A stretch of DNA of 64,000 bases from Oceanicaulis sp. (lineage in GTDB: Bacteria > Pseudomonadota > Alphaproteobacteria > Caulobacterales > Maricaulaceae), in NCBI GenBank assembly GCA_040112665.1, contig CP157796.1, positions 870,813 to 934,812 of the forward strand, written 5' to 3'. Every line of letters begins with the position of its first letter. The first letter of the stretch is position 1. Below the pieces are notes generated by a model. That model was not told the DNA's origin and did not search any database. It saw nothing but the letters and a program-made list of their open reading frames with translations. This document shows positions 34,642 to 46,415 of this stretch, piece after piece. A program made the translations under genes and the position numbers.

Positions 34642-34663
34642 CCGGCTTCAGCTCCGAAGCCGG
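34642..34663 (+). promoter_or_regulatory. Hairpin in the ileS leader
   Basis: CCGGCTTC-AGCTCC-GAAGCCGG, an 8-bp perfect stem about 85 bases before the ileS start, followed by GGGTTT. It could be a weak terminator or leader element. No T-box landmarks are visible in the 243-base gap. Confidence 0.4.
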
Positions 34664-34748
34664 GGGTTTCCCTGCTCCGCCGCGCCGCCGGGCGCATCCC
34701 GCCGCCCACTTCCCGCGCGGAGCGGCAAGTCGCGTTACGAGGACGATC

Positions 34749-37889
<3,141 letters not shown>

Positions 37890-37890
37890 C

Positions 37891-38045
37891 CGCCCCACCC
37901 CACCCCGGCCCTCCCCTCGAGGGGAGGGTGGGGCGCTGGTGCGGCGGCCAGGCCCTGACCATGAGACGGGCGGCCGGCTGGCCGACGGACCGACCAGGCT
38001 CCCCCTCCCTCCCCCTCGGGGGAGGGCCGGGGTGGGGGGAGCTTC
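37891..38045. repeat. Pair of inverted GC-rich repeat elements between ileS and leuS
   Basis: Element 1 (about 37891-37935) contains the perfect 20-base palindrome CCCTCCCCTCGAGGGGAGGG flanked by CCCCACCCC and GGTGGGG. Element 2 (about 38000-38042) contains CCCTCCCCCTCGGGGGAGGG followed by CCGGGGTGGGG. They are reverse complements in layout, enclosing about 65 bases. This is the look of REP/BIME-type intergenic repeats; element 1 may also terminate ileS. Confidence 0.75.
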
Positions 38046-38095
38046 AAACTTCGACCCCGACAACACGCCGATCCGCGGCGAAACCGGAAAGAAAC

Positions 38096-40783
38096 ATGAC
38101 CGAGCAGAGCTACGATTTCTCAGCGCTGGAAACCAAATGGCGCGACTACTGGGACGCTCACGGCGTGAACCGCACGCCGCAGCCGAAACCTGGCGACAAG
38201 ACCTTCTACGTGCTCGACATGTTTCCCTATCCGTCGGGCGCGGGCCTGCATGTGGGTCACCCGGTGGGCTATCTCGCGACCGATATCGTGGCGCGCTACA
38301 AGAAGATGGCCGGCTACACCGTGCTCCACCCGATGGGCTGGGACAGTTTCGGCCTGCCCGCCGAGCGCTACGCCGAGCGCACGGGCGTGCATCCGGCGGT
38401 CTCCACCGAGAAGAACATCGCCACCTACAAGCGCCAGATGCGGCTTCTGGGCCTGGGCTATGACTGGGATCGCGAGATCGCGACCTCCAAGCCCGAGTAT
38501 TACAAGTGGACGCAGTTCATCTTCACCCGGCTCTATAACGCCTGGTACGACGCCGAGGCGGGCCGGGCCCGTCCGATCGACGAACTGCCGGTCCCCGCAG
38601 ACGTGAAGGCCGAAGGCGCGCTGGCGGTCCAGCGCTATCAGGACGAACGCCGGCTGGTCTATTACGAGACCGCGCCGGTAAACTGGTGCCCCGAGCTGGG
38701 TTCGATCCTCGCCAATGAAGAGGTGTTCGACGGCAAGTCCGAGCAGGGCTACGAGGTCGTGCGCATCCCGCTGCAGCAGGTGAAGATGCGCATCACCGCC
38801 TATGCGGAGCGCCTGCTGGCCGATCTCGACGGGCTGGACTGGCCCGAGGGCATCAAGGAAAGCCAGCGCAACTGGATCGGCAAGTCTGAGGGCGTGACCC
38901 TGCGCTTCCCCGTGGACGGGTCCGATCAGGCGGTGGAGACCTTCACCACACGCGTGGATACGCTGGGCGGCGTGACCTTCCTGGCGCTCGCGCCCGAACA
39001 CCCGCTGGTCTCAGACCTGACCACCGAAGGGCAGAAGTCCGAGGTCGACGCCTATGTCGAGGCCGCTGCGCGCAAATCCGATCTCGACCGGACGATCGAC
39101 GCGGAGAAGACCGGGGTGTTCACCGGCGCGGAGGCGATCAATCCGGTCACCGGAAAGCGCGTGAAGATCTTCGTCGCCGATTACGTGCTGCCCGATTACG
39201 GCACCGGCGCGGTGATGGGCGTGCCCGCCCACGACACGCGCGATTTCGCCTTCGCGACCGCCTACGGGCTCGACATCGTGCCGGTGATCGATCCGGGTGC
39301 GGAGCATCCTGATCGCGCCGCCGTTCTGGCCGGCGAAAAATGCTTCACCGAGGACGGGGTGATGCTGGCGCCGCCGGGCGAGCCCGCGCTCTACCAGGCC
39401 GGGGTGAACTGGCGCGTGGCGATGAACGCCATCGCCGATCATCTGGAGGCCGAGGGTCTGGGCCGCCGGGTGACGACCTATAACCTGCGCGACTGGATTT
39501 TCGCCCGTCAGCGCTATTGGGGCGAGCCGATCCCGATCGTGCACTGGGAAGACGGCACGCGCACGACCGTGCCCGAAGACCAGCTGCCGCTGACCTTGCC
39601 CCATATCGAGAACTACAAGCCGACCGGCCAGGCCGAATCCCCGGTCGCCCGCGCGACCGACTGGCTGGAAGTCACCGATCCCGAGACGGGCAGGAAGGGC
39701 CGGCGCGAGACCAGCACCATGCCGCAATGGGCGGGCAGCTGCTGGTATTATCTGCGCTTCAAGGACCCGAAGAACGATGACGCTCTGGTCGGCCCCGAGG
39801 TCGAGAAAGCCTGGGGCGCGGTCGATCTGTACGTCGGCGGCGCCGAGCACGCCACGCTGCACCTTCTCTACGCCCGGTTCTGGCACAAGGTGCTGTTCGA
39901 TCTGGGGTTCGTCTCGACGAAAGAACCGTTTCAGAAGCTCGTCAATCAGGGCCTTCTGACCAGCCACGCCTTCAGGAATTCGCGCGGCGTGGTCCTGCCC
40001 GTCGACGAGGTCGAGGAGCGCGGCGAGGGCGAATTCGTGCACGTCCCGACCGGCGAGCGCGTCGAGAAGGTCGGCGCGAAAATGTCGAAATCGCTGCACA
40101 ACGTCGTCACGCCCGACGACGTGGTCGCGCGCTTCGGCGCGGACGCCTTCCGGGTGCACATGATGTTCATGGGCCCGGTCGAGGCGATGCGCGAATGGGA
40201 GACCGAGAAGGTCGCGAGCGCGCTGAAATTCCTGCGCCGGGTCTGGCGTTTCGCCACGAACGCGCTCGAAAATCCGTCAACTGACGAACCCAAGCCCGTT
40301 TCGCTGGCGCGCACGAAGCTCGTGCTCGCGATCACCGAGGATCTCGACAATCTGCGCCTGAACACCGGCGTGGCCGAGCTGATGAAGTTCCTCAACGCCG
40401 CCGAAGGCCAGCCGATCGGCAAGGAGACGCTCGAGACCTTCATCCGCGTCCTCGCCCCCTTCGCGCCCTTCATGGCCGAGGAGCTGTGGGAGAAGGCCGG
40501 CGGCGCGCCGAGCGTGTTCGAAGCGGACTGGCCGCAGGCCGACGCCGCCGAACTCGAAGCGGCGATCGACACGGTCGAGGTGGTCATCCAGGAAGGCGGC
40601 AAGCGCCGCGGCGCGGTCGAACTGGCCCCCGACGCCGACGACGAGACGGTGCGAACCGCCGCGCTCGCCTTGCTCGACGGGCTCGGCAAGCCGGTCTCGG
40701 CCGTTCCGATGGAACGGGTCATCGTCGTGCGCGACAAGAAGACCGGCCGGGTGAAGCTGGTCAACGTGCCCAGGCTGGGCTGA
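38096..40783 (+). CDS. leuS: Leucyl-tRNA synthetase, unusual (Bacteroidetes-like) subtype
   Basis: 895 residues from ATG at 38096; the frame runs further upstream through the repeat and was not used. HIGH is HVGH (52-55) in YPSGAGLHVGHPVGY, KMSKS is intact in GAKMSKSLHNVV, and editing motifs TTRVDTLGGVTFLALAPEHPL and GTGAVMGVPAHDTRDF are present. The insert YKWTQFIFTRLYNAWYDAEA and the RITAYAERLLADLDGLDWPE segment resemble the second LeuRS subtype known to me from Bacteroidetes and Planctomycetes, unlike ordinary alphaproteobacterial LeuRS. Confidence 0.95.
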   Translation: MTEQSYDFSALETKWRDYWDAHGVNRTPQPKPGDKTFYVLDMFPYPSGAGLHVGHPVGYLATDIVARYKKMAGYTVLHPMGWDSFGLPAERYAERTGVHPAVSTEKNIATYKRQMRLLGLGYDWDREIATSKPEYYKWTQFIFTRLYNAWYDAEAGRARPIDELPVPADVKAEGALAVQRYQDERRLVYYETAPVNWCPELGSILANEEVFDGKSEQGYEVVRIPLQQVKMRITAYAERLLADLDGLDWPEGIKESQRNWIGKSEGVTLRFPVDGSDQAVETFTTRVDTLGGVTFLALAPEHPLVSDLTTEGQKSEVDAYVEAAARKSDLDRTIDAEKTGVFTGAEAINPVTGKRVKIFVADYVLPDYGTGAVMGVPAHDTRDFAFATAYGLDIVPVIDPGAEHPDRAAVLAGEKCFTEDGVMLAPPGEPALYQAGVNWRVAMNAIADHLEAEGLGRRVTTYNLRDWIFARQRYWGEPIPIVHWEDGTRTTVPEDQLPLTLPHIENYKPTGQAESPVARATDWLEVTDPETGRKGRRETSTMPQWAGSCWYYLRFKDPKNDDALVGPEVEKAWGAVDLYVGGAEHATLHLLYARFWHKVLFDLGFVSTKEPFQKLVNQGLLTSHAFRNSRGVVLPVDEVEERGEGEFVHVPTGERVEKVGAKMSKSLHNVVTPDDVVARFGADAFRVHMMFMGPVEAMREWETEKVASALKFLRRVWRFATNALENPSTDEPKPVSLARTKLVLAITEDLDNLRLNTGVAELMKFLNAAEGQPIGKETLETFIRVLAPFAPFMAEELWEKAGGAPSVFEADWPQADAAELEAAIDTVEVVIQEGGKRRGAVELAPDADDETVRTAALALLDGLGKPVSAVPMERVIVVRDKKTGRVKLVNVPRLG

Positions 40784-40815
40784 GCGTTCAGGCCGTCGGC
40801 CCGATCAGTCCGCGA

Positions 40816-41088
40816 TCAGGCGACGCCGATGCGCGGCGGACCGCCCTTGCCCGCTTCGCTCGGCCCGAAGGCGCGGTCGAGCGTGGCGGTGCTGTCCTGA
40901 GCGAGCTTGATCGCTTCGGTCAGGTGCTGGAGCACCTGCATGTTGTTGTTCATCACGTGCTGGGCTTCCGGCCTGAGATCGCCGGAAATCTTCGTGCAGC
41001 GGTGAACCACTTCGGCGCGCAGGGCCAGAAGCACCTCTTCGAGCTTGCGGCCCGCCGGGTTGTCGTCGGAGACGAGAAAGCGCGTCAT
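40816..41088 (-). CDS. Small helical protein of unknown function
   Basis: 90 residues from ATG at 41088, preceded by a perfect AAGGAGG. A basic N terminus (MTRFLVSDDNPAGRKLEEVLLALRAEV), then helices with ISGDLRPEAQHVMNNNMQVLQHLTEAI, then a Gly/Pro tail. No signal peptide or membrane segment. Family not recognised. The upstream gap holds two GCATGC hexamers (TTGCATGC and GCATGCTTGCA). Divergent from phhB. Confidence 0.78.
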   Translation of the reverse strand: MTRFLVSDDNPAGRKLEEVLLALRAEVVHRCTKISGDLRPEAQHVMNNNMQVLQHLTEAIKLAQDSTATLDRAFGPSEAGKGGPPRIGVA

Positions 41089-41219
41089 GACGCCCCTCCT
41101 TGCATGCGTGAGCGGGCATGCTTGCACGAGGCCGGATAATTTTACGTGAATGACGCGGCTTGAAGCCTGATCGCTCGCGGGCCAGTTTCCGCCGCGGGCG
41201 GACAATCAAGGAGGCCGGC

Positions 41220-41504
41220 ATGGCACAGAAAATCGGCGCGGACGCGCTTTGCGGACAGGTTCCCGGCTGGGAAAAGGTCGAGGGCGACCGTGACGCGGTG
41301 CGCAAGGTCTACAAGTTTCAGGACTTCAAGACCGCCTTCGGCTTCATGACGACCGTGGCGCTGAAGGCCGAGCAGATGGACCACCACCCCGAATGGTTCA
41401 ACGTCTACAACACGGTGGACGTGACCCTCTCCACCCATGACGCGGGCGGGGTGACGGAAAAGGACGTCGAACTCGCGAAATTCATGGACGCGCACGCAGG
41501 CTGA
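41220..41504 (+). CDS. phhB: Pterin-4a-carbinolamine dehydratase
   Basis: 94 residues. The catalytic signature [33 protein letters not shown] is complete (paired histidines and the distal Asp/His). It dehydrates 4a-hydroxytetrahydropterin and so recycles the cofactor of PhhA, encoded 25 kb away. AAGGAGG lies just before the ATG. It is followed by a convergent gene without an intergenic gap. Confidence 0.94.
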   Translation: MAQKIGADALCGQVPGWEKVEGDRDAVRKVYKFQDFKTAFGFMTTVALKAEQMDHHPEWFNVYNTVDVTLSTHDAGGVTEKDVELAKFMDAHAG

Positions 41505-41969
41505 TCAGCCCGCGTGGATCATCACCGTGTCGAGCAGGACCTGCGCCTCGCCTTCGCCGAGATAGCGGTCGGTTTCGGCCTGTAAAAGCCGGGCGATGAG
41601 GTCGGCGTCCGGCACGTCGCCCCAGCGGTACATGCGGCCTGCATAGACCAGAAGCGTCTCCGAATACGCTGCGCGCAGCCAGAGCCGGCGCTGGTCGATC
41701 GAGCGCCGCGCGCCGCGTGAGGGCGCGTCCAGCGCGAAGGTCACTTCCAGCATGGCCCGCACGCCGCTGCGCCGGCCGATCTGGATGGCGGTGGAGACCG
41801 GCTCCATCCGCACATAGCTCGCCACGTCCTCGCCCACGAGATTGCGGCCCGCCTGACCGGCCGGCGCCGGTTCGGGCGCAGCCGACGGACCGCCCGCCTG
41901 GGCTGGCGCAGCGGCGAGCAGAAGCGCAAGGCCGGCGAGACCGGCGCGGAGAGGCGTGAACCTGATCAT
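41505..41969 (-). CDS. Exported protein of unknown function, FliL-like outline
   Basis: 154 residues from ATG at 41969. The signal peptide (LAGLALLLAAAPAQA) precedes a Pro/Ala spacer and a domain with YVRMEPVSTAI, GVRAMLEVTFALDAP, LRAAYSETLLVYA and LQAETDRYLGEGEAQVLLDTVMIHAG. The strand-helix-strand pattern with a LxxTDxxLG-type segment is reminiscent of FliL-like periplasmic domains of alphaproteobacteria. Evidence for a flagellar role is absent. Convergent with phhB. Confidence 0.7.
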   Translation of the reverse strand: MIRFTPLRAGLAGLALLLAAAPAQAGGPSAAPEPAPAGQAGRNLVGEDVASYVRMEPVSTAIQIGRRSGVRAMLEVTFALDAPSRGARRSIDQRRLWLRAAYSETLLVYAGRMYRWGDVPDADLIARLLQAETDRYLGEGEAQVLLDTVMIHAG

Positions 41970-42081
41970 GGCGTGATCATAGGGGCGCGGTCGTAAAAAT
42001 TCGGTTCGCCTCGCCTTGCCGAGCGGGTTCACGCCGATACCTTGAGCCTGGACACGCCCGGATCGTGAAAGGATCGCCGTC

Positions 42082-42888
42082 ATGCGCAGCCCGGTCATCG
42101 CCCTCGCCGCCGCCCTCGCCGCTTCCGGCGCCGCCTACGCCCAGCCGGCCGCAGGCGGCGACGCGCCGCGCGGGCCGACCCAGTTCATCTCCGCCGGCGC
42201 GGCGATGCTGCCCGACTATGCCGGGTCGGACGACTACCGGGTGATCCCGTTCGGCGCGCTGCGGCTCGAGTTCGGCGAGGTCGTCGTCCGGACCGAGGGG
42301 CCTGGGCTGGCGGTCGAGCTTCACGAGACCGGCCCGCTGACGCTGGGCGTGTTCGGCCGCTGGTCGGGCGGGCGCGACGAGGTGGACGACGCGGTGGTCG
42401 CGCTGCTGCCGGAGATCGACAACTCCATCATCGCGGGCGGGTTCGCCGACCTGAAACTGGCCCAGTCCGTGCTGATCCCGACGGACCGGATCGTGCTCGG
42501 CGCACGGCTGGGCGCGGACGTTCTGGGCACGTTCGAGGGCGCGGCCTGGACCGGGTCGGTCAGCTATGCGGGGGCTGTCAGCCGGAAAAGCTTCTTCGCG
42601 CTCAGCGCCTCGGTGTCGGGCTTCTCCGACGATTACGCCGACACGCTGTTCTCGATCGACACAGCCGGCGCGGCTGCGTCGGGCCTGCCCGTCTACACCG
42701 CCGAAGGCGGGATCCAGGATGTCGGGATCACCGGGATTTACGACTACGGCTTTGGCGACAACTGGTCCGTCACGACGGTGCTGGGCTGGTCGCGGCTCGT
42801 GGGCGACTACGCCGACAGCCCGATCGTCGCGGTGCGCGGCGACGAGGACCAATACTTCCTCGGCCTCGCGCTCGGACGGCGGTTCTAA
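42082..42888 (+). CDS. MipA/OmpV family outer membrane protein
   Basis: 268 residues with a signal peptide (ALAASGAAYA). SAGAAMLPDYAGSDDYRVIPFGALRLEFGEVVVRTEGPGLAVEL is the MipA/OmpV opening, followed by alternating beta strands and a C-terminal terminal aromatic (ALGRRF). Members are scaffolds for murein hydrolase complexes or outer-membrane barrels with diverse roles. AAAGGATC precedes the ATG. Monocistronic, followed by a palindromic repeat element. Confidence 0.9.
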   Translation: MRSPVIALAAALAASGAAYAQPAAGGDAPRGPTQFISAGAAMLPDYAGSDDYRVIPFGALRLEFGEVVVRTEGPGLAVELHETGPLTLGVFGRWSGGRDEVDDAVVALLPEIDNSIIAGGFADLKLAQSVLIPTDRIVLGARLGADVLGTFEGAAWTGSVSYAGAVSRKSFFALSASVSGFSDDYADTLFSIDTAGAAASGLPVYTAEGGIQDVGITGIYDYGFGDNWSVTTVLGWSRLVGDYADSPIVAVRGDEDQYFLGLALGRRF

Positions 42889-42894
42889 AGCCTT

Positions 42895-42990
42895 TTTAGC
42901 GAAAGTGGGAACCGGTTTCGCGGTTCGAAAAGGCGATAATACAAAGACCTTGAGCGATATCGGGCGATCACGATCGACCGATATCGCTCT
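42895..42990. repeat. Palindromic intergenic element of the dispersed alphaproteobacterial type
   Basis: The text GAAAGTGGGAACCGGTTTCGCGG, then ACAAAGACCTTGAG, then a perfect 12-bp inverted repeat GAGCGATATCGG (42952-42963) / CCGATATCGCTC (42978-42989). The AAGTGG-ACCGGTTT and ACAAAGACCT boxes are known to me from repeated intergenic elements of Rhizobiales and relatives. It may also end the MipA transcript. Confidence 0.65.
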
Positions 42991-42995
42991 AGCGC

Positions 42996-43379
42996 TCATG
43001 CGGATCGGGATCTCAGCGTTTCGAGACGATCGAAGGCGGCGGTGTTGGACCGGCAGCGCTCCGCCGTGACGCCGCGTTTCTGAAGCTCTGCCAGGAGCGT
43101 CTCCCACCAGCCGACCTCCCGGCCGCGATCGATCAGCAGAAAGCATCGCGCACCGGAGCCCGCGACCGCTTCGCCGAACGCCTCGGCGTTGCCCTGGATA
43201 CGCAGATAGGGGTCTGCCGCCGAGGCGTGGTCGAGATCCATGAGGATCGCTTCGGCGTCGAGATCGGACACCAGCGCGGCCATGGTCTCGATCGCCTCGA
43301 GCTGGCCGGTCGCAGAGGCGTTACGAGCAAGCTGCCCCCAGACGGCCTCGGGCAGCCATTTCCAGTTCGTCAAAGCCAT
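42996..43379 (-). CDS. STAS-like protein of unknown function
   Basis: 127 residues from ATG at 43379. Alternating strands and helices with LDAEAILMDLDHASAADPYLR and SGARCFLLIDRGREVGWWETLLAEL. The long upstream open frame crosses the tRNA region and is rejected. The alpha/beta pattern loosely resembles SpoIIAA-like STAS domains, but the match is weak. No ribosome site is clear (AAGCC before ATG). Hypothetical. Confidence 0.6.
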   Translation of the reverse strand: MALTNWKWLPEAVWGQLARNASATGQLEAIETMAALVSDLDAEAILMDLDHASAADPYLRIQGNAEAFGEAVAGSGARCFLLIDRGREVGWWETLLAELQKRGVTAERCRSNTAAFDRLETLRSRSA

Positions 43380-43541
43380 GACTAAAGAACCGGCGCGCCC
43401 CGCTCCGGTTCCCGGCGCCGGCTGCGTACGATCTGTCCTGGTGAGCGGGACCGCGGCGCGCCCGACCGAAGCCGCGGCCTTGAGCCGGGGGAGCGGAACG
43501 AGGGAGGACCTGAAAAATGATGGAGTTGGGTGAGCCAAATT

Positions 43542-43558
43542 CGAACCCGAAGGGTTCG
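43542..43558. promoter_or_regulatory. Short perfect hairpin downstream of tRNA-Ala
   Basis: CGAACCC-GAA-GGGTTCG, a 7-bp stem with a 3-base loop, in the 260-base gap between tRNA-Ala and the STAS-like gene. On the minus strand it lies about 80 bases after the tRNA 3' end; a possible terminator or decayed T-arm, without a T-run. Nothing else is recognisable in this gap. Confidence 0.35.
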
Positions 43559-43639
43559 CAAGCGCGACTGCGCGCCCACACCCCGGCTCCCGGCCGGGGG
43601 AGGACCGACCGAGCGGATGCGAAAGAGCACTTAGGAAAA

Positions 43640-43715
<76 letters not shown>

Positions 43716-43827
43716 GATCCTGGGAGCGGTCGAGTTACGGCGCGCGCGGGGCGAAGTCAAGCGCGCCTTCAGCGCCCGGCGCGCCGTCCCGCTTGCGGCC
43801 CGGAGCGGCGCACAGCAAGGTCGTGTC

Positions 43828-45003
43828 ATGACCAGCGGGACCTTCACAATGCACGGCTTCATGCCTCACGGCATGTGCTATCTCTGGCGACCGGACATCC
43901 TCGCTCTGCACGTGGGATCCGACGCGATCATCGCGCTGAGCTATTTCTCCATTCCCGTCGCCCTGCTGATCTTCGCCAAGCGCCGGCCCGATCTAAGCTA
44001 CCGGCCTGTGGTGCTGCTGTTCACCGCCTTCATCCTGCTGTGCGGGCTTAGCCACGCCTTCTCGATCTGGACGGTGTGGACGCCCGATTACGTGCTCGAG
44101 GGGTTCGTGAAGGCGGCGACCGCGATCGCCTCGCTCGCGACCGCCGCGGTGCTCTGGCCGATGCTGCCGCGCGCGCTGGCCCTGCCCTCGACCGAGAGCC
44201 TGAAATCCGCCAACGCCGCCCTCCTCGAAGAAATCGGCCGCCGGGCGGACGCCGAACAGGCGCTGCAGAGCCTGGCGCGCAATCTCGAACGCCGGGTGGA
44301 GAAGCGGACCGCGGAGCTCGAACGCGCCAACGCCGCCTTGCGCCAGTTCGCCACCACGGCCAGCCACGATCTGCAGGCGCCGCTGCGCCATATCGGCCTG
44401 TTCGCCGAGCTGACCCGGCGCGAGGCGGCCGATCTCGGCCCCGCCGCCGCCCATCTCGACCGGATCGAAAGCTCGGCCGCGCGGCTGCAGACGCTCGTCG
44501 GCGTGCTTCTGGAATACGCCCGGCTGGTGAACACGCCGTCCAGCGTCGAACCGATCGATCCGGCCGCCTGCGCCCGCGCTGCGGCCGCCAGCCATGAGCC
44601 GGAGATCAGGGCGGCGGGCGCGAGCCTCGCGATTGGCGACATCCCCGCAGCCGAAGGCGATCCGGTGTTGATCGAGCGGGTGTTCGACAATCTCGTCTCC
44701 AACGCCCTGCGCTATGGCGGCGACGCGGCGACGATCGCAATCAAGGGCGAACGCCGCGGCGACATGGTCGCGATCACGGTCACCGACGACGGGCCGGGCG
44801 TGCCTGCGGGCAAGGCCGAGGCGATCTTCGAAATGCTGCGCCGGTTCGCCGCGCCCAGGCCGGGCGAGGATCAGGACGACGGCGCCGGGGTGGGGCTGGC
44901 CTTTTGCCGCACCATCATCGAAAGCCATGGCGGGACGATCGAACTCGACACGGCCTATACCGGCGGCGCGCGCTTCGTCTTCACCCTGCCGGCGGCGAAC
45001 TAG
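43828..45003 (+). CDS. Sensor histidine kinase with ethylene-receptor-like (ETR1-type) N-terminal domain
   Basis: 391 residues. Three membrane helices near 25-110 contain [12 protein letters not shown] and FILLCGLSH. Residues D32, Y39, I42, P43, I69, C72 and H76 correspond, at a constant offset of seven, to ETR1 D25, Y32, I35, P36, I62, C65 and H69, the copper/ethylene-binding set. A coiled-coil linker ([19 protein letters not shown]), HisKA with H180 in [14 protein letters not shown], and HATPase motifs [17 protein letters not shown] and [11 protein letters not shown] follow. No receiver is fused. YggT and folD follow in the same direction. Confidence 0.9.
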   Translation: MTSGTFTMHGFMPHGMCYLWRPDILALHVGSDAIIALSYFSIPVALLIFAKRRPDLSYRPVVLLFTAFILLCGLSHAFSIWTVWTPDYVLEGFVKAATAIASLATAAVLWPMLPRALALPSTESLKSANAALLEEIGRRADAEQALQSLARNLERRVEKRTAELERANAALRQFATTASHDLQAPLRHIGLFAELTRREAADLGPAAAHLDRIESSAARLQTLVGVLLEYARLVNTPSSVEPIDPAACARAAAASHEPEIRAAGASLAIGDIPAAEGDPVLIERVFDNLVSNALRYGGDAATIAIKGERRGDMVAITVTDDGPGVPAGKAEAIFEMLRRFAAPRPGEDQDDGAGVGLAFCRTIIESHGGTIELDTAYTGGARFVFTLPAAN

Positions 45004-45066
45004 CGCTTCGCCTTGCGGCGCGCGGCGGCGCCGGATATGTCGGGAGCGACAAGCAAGGGAGCGCCC

Positions 45067-45372
45067 ATGTCCTTCGGTCAGGCGATCATCGTCTATTTCA
45101 TCGTTCCGATCTTGAACCTGCTCATGATCGTGATCTTCGTGAACGTGATCCTGAGCTGGCTGGTCGCGTTCAACGTCGTCAATCCGCGCAACCAGTTCGT
45201 CGCGATGATCTGGCGGTTCTCGAACGCGCTGACCGAGCCCTTCCTGGGCCCGATCCGGCGGGTGCTGCCCAATCTGGGCGGCATCGATCTGAGCCCGGTC
45301 ATCCTGCTGCTGCTGATCTTCTTCGTGCGCGACTGGCTGCTGCTGCAGACGATTTACCCCATCCTGGGCTGA
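45067..45372 (+). CDS. YggT family membrane protein
   Basis: 101 residues from ATG at 45067, two membrane hairpins. [66 protein letters not shown] is the YggT signature (EPxLxPIR...G.D.SP). The family has roles in osmotic tolerance and cell division or cofactor-related contexts, none firm. Precedes folD with a 55-base gap; the pairing of yggT with folD is frequent in alphaproteobacteria. Confidence 0.92.
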   Translation: MSFGQAIIVYFIVPILNLLMIVIFVNVILSWLVAFNVVNPRNQFVAMIWRFSNALTEPFLGPIRRVLPNLGGIDLSPVILLLLIFFVRDWLLLQTIYPILG

Positions 45373-45427
45373 GGCCCGCCCTTCCGGCGCGCCGCACGCG
45401 CCCGTCCGCCGCAATCGAGGTCTGTTC

Positions 45428-46360
45428 ATGACCGGCGTCATCAAACCCCGCGACGGCCTCGCCGCGATCATCGACGGCAAGGCCGCTGCCGACACTGTCG
45501 ACGCGGCCGCGAAGGCGGCGGCCGCCGACCTCGCCCCGGCGCTAGGGCGCGCGCCCTGTCTTGCGGTGGTGCTGGTCGGCGAGGATCCGGCGAGCCAGGT
45601 CTATGTGAAGAACAAGGTGCGGCGCACCGAAGCGGCCGGCATGCGCTCGGTCGAGCATCGTCTGGACGCCGATACCGGCGAGGACGAGCTGGTCGCGCTG
45701 GTCGAGCGGCTGAACGCCGACGCTGCAGTGGACGGGATCCTCGTCCAGCTGCCTTTGCCCAGCCACATCGATCCGCGCCGCGTGGTCGAGAGCATCGATC
45801 CGGCCAAGGACGTGGACGGTCTGACCGCGCGCAGCGCAGGCGCGCTGATCCAGGGCGCGCCGGGGCTCAGACCCTGCACCCCGTCGGGCTGCGTCTGGCT
45901 GGCGCGGCAGGCGCTGGGCGATCTCACCGGCAAAACCGTGGTGGTGATCGGCCGGTCCATCCTCGTCGGCAAACCCGCCGCGCTCCTGTTCCTAGAACAG
46001 AACTGCACGGTCACGCTCGCCCACTCACGCACGCAGGACCTCGCGTCGGTGTGCGCGGGCGCGGACATTTTGGTGCCCGCCGTGGGCCGGCCGGAAATGG
46101 TCAAGGGCGACTGGATCAAGCCCGGCGCGGCGGTGATCGATGTCGGCATCAACCGGGTCGAGGGCCCGGACGGCAAGGCCCGGCTGGTCGGCGACGTGGA
46201 TTTCGCCGCGGCGTCGGAGCGCGCAGGCTTCATCACCCCGGTGCCCGGCGGGGTCGGTCCGATGACGATCGCCATGCTGCTGGCCAACACCGTCGCGGCC
46301 GCCGCAGCCCGCGCGAACGCAAAGCTGCCCGACGGTTTGCGGCAAATCCTGCCCGCTTAA
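45428..46360 (+). CDS. folD: Bifunctional methylenetetrahydrofolate dehydrogenase/cyclohydrolase
   Basis: 310 residues. Oxidises 5,10-methylene-THF to methenyl-THF and hydrolyses it to 10-formyl-THF, supplying one-carbon units. [19 protein letters not shown], with the catalytic lysine; [54 protein letters not shown] and the C-terminal [18 protein letters not shown] are diagnostic. Single-copy housekeeping gene, complete. Confidence 0.97.
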   Translation: MTGVIKPRDGLAAIIDGKAAADTVDAAAKAAAADLAPALGRAPCLAVVLVGEDPASQVYVKNKVRRTEAAGMRSVEHRLDADTGEDELVALVERLNADAAVDGILVQLPLPSHIDPRRVVESIDPAKDVDGLTARSAGALIQGAPGLRPCTPSGCVWLARQALGDLTGKTVVVIGRSILVGKPAALLFLEQNCTVTLAHSRTQDLASVCAGADILVPAVGRPEMVKGDWIKPGAAVIDVGINRVEGPDGKARLVGDVDFAAASERAGFITPVPGGVGPMTIAMLLANTVAAAAARANAKLPDGLRQILPA

Positions 46361-46371
46361 CCGTTCCGTAA
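46357..46371 (+). promoter_or_regulatory. CtrA-like box before the response regulator
   Basis: TTAA-CCGTTCC-GTAA, one mismatch from the TTAA-N7-TTAA CtrA consensus. It overlaps the folD stop and lies about 45 bases before the response regulator ATG. Chance occurrence is possible. Confidence 0.3.
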
Positions 46372-46415
46372 GCCTGTCCGGGCGATCACTTGTGAAAGCC
46401 TGAAGCGGCGCGCTC

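Noticed and set aside
34506..34748. T-box riboswitch ahead of ileS
   Set aside because: No AGGGTGGTACC-like T-box or specifier loop found, and no terminator/antiterminator pair.
37928..38095. Extended N terminus of leuS through the repeat element
   Set aside because: Translation of the GC-rich palindrome gives low-complexity sequence; ATG at 38096 starts the conserved LeuRS N terminus.
43378..43533. Short plus-strand ORF in the gap before tRNA-Ala
   Set aside because: No ribosome site, no recognisable features and antisense to the start of the STAS-like gene.
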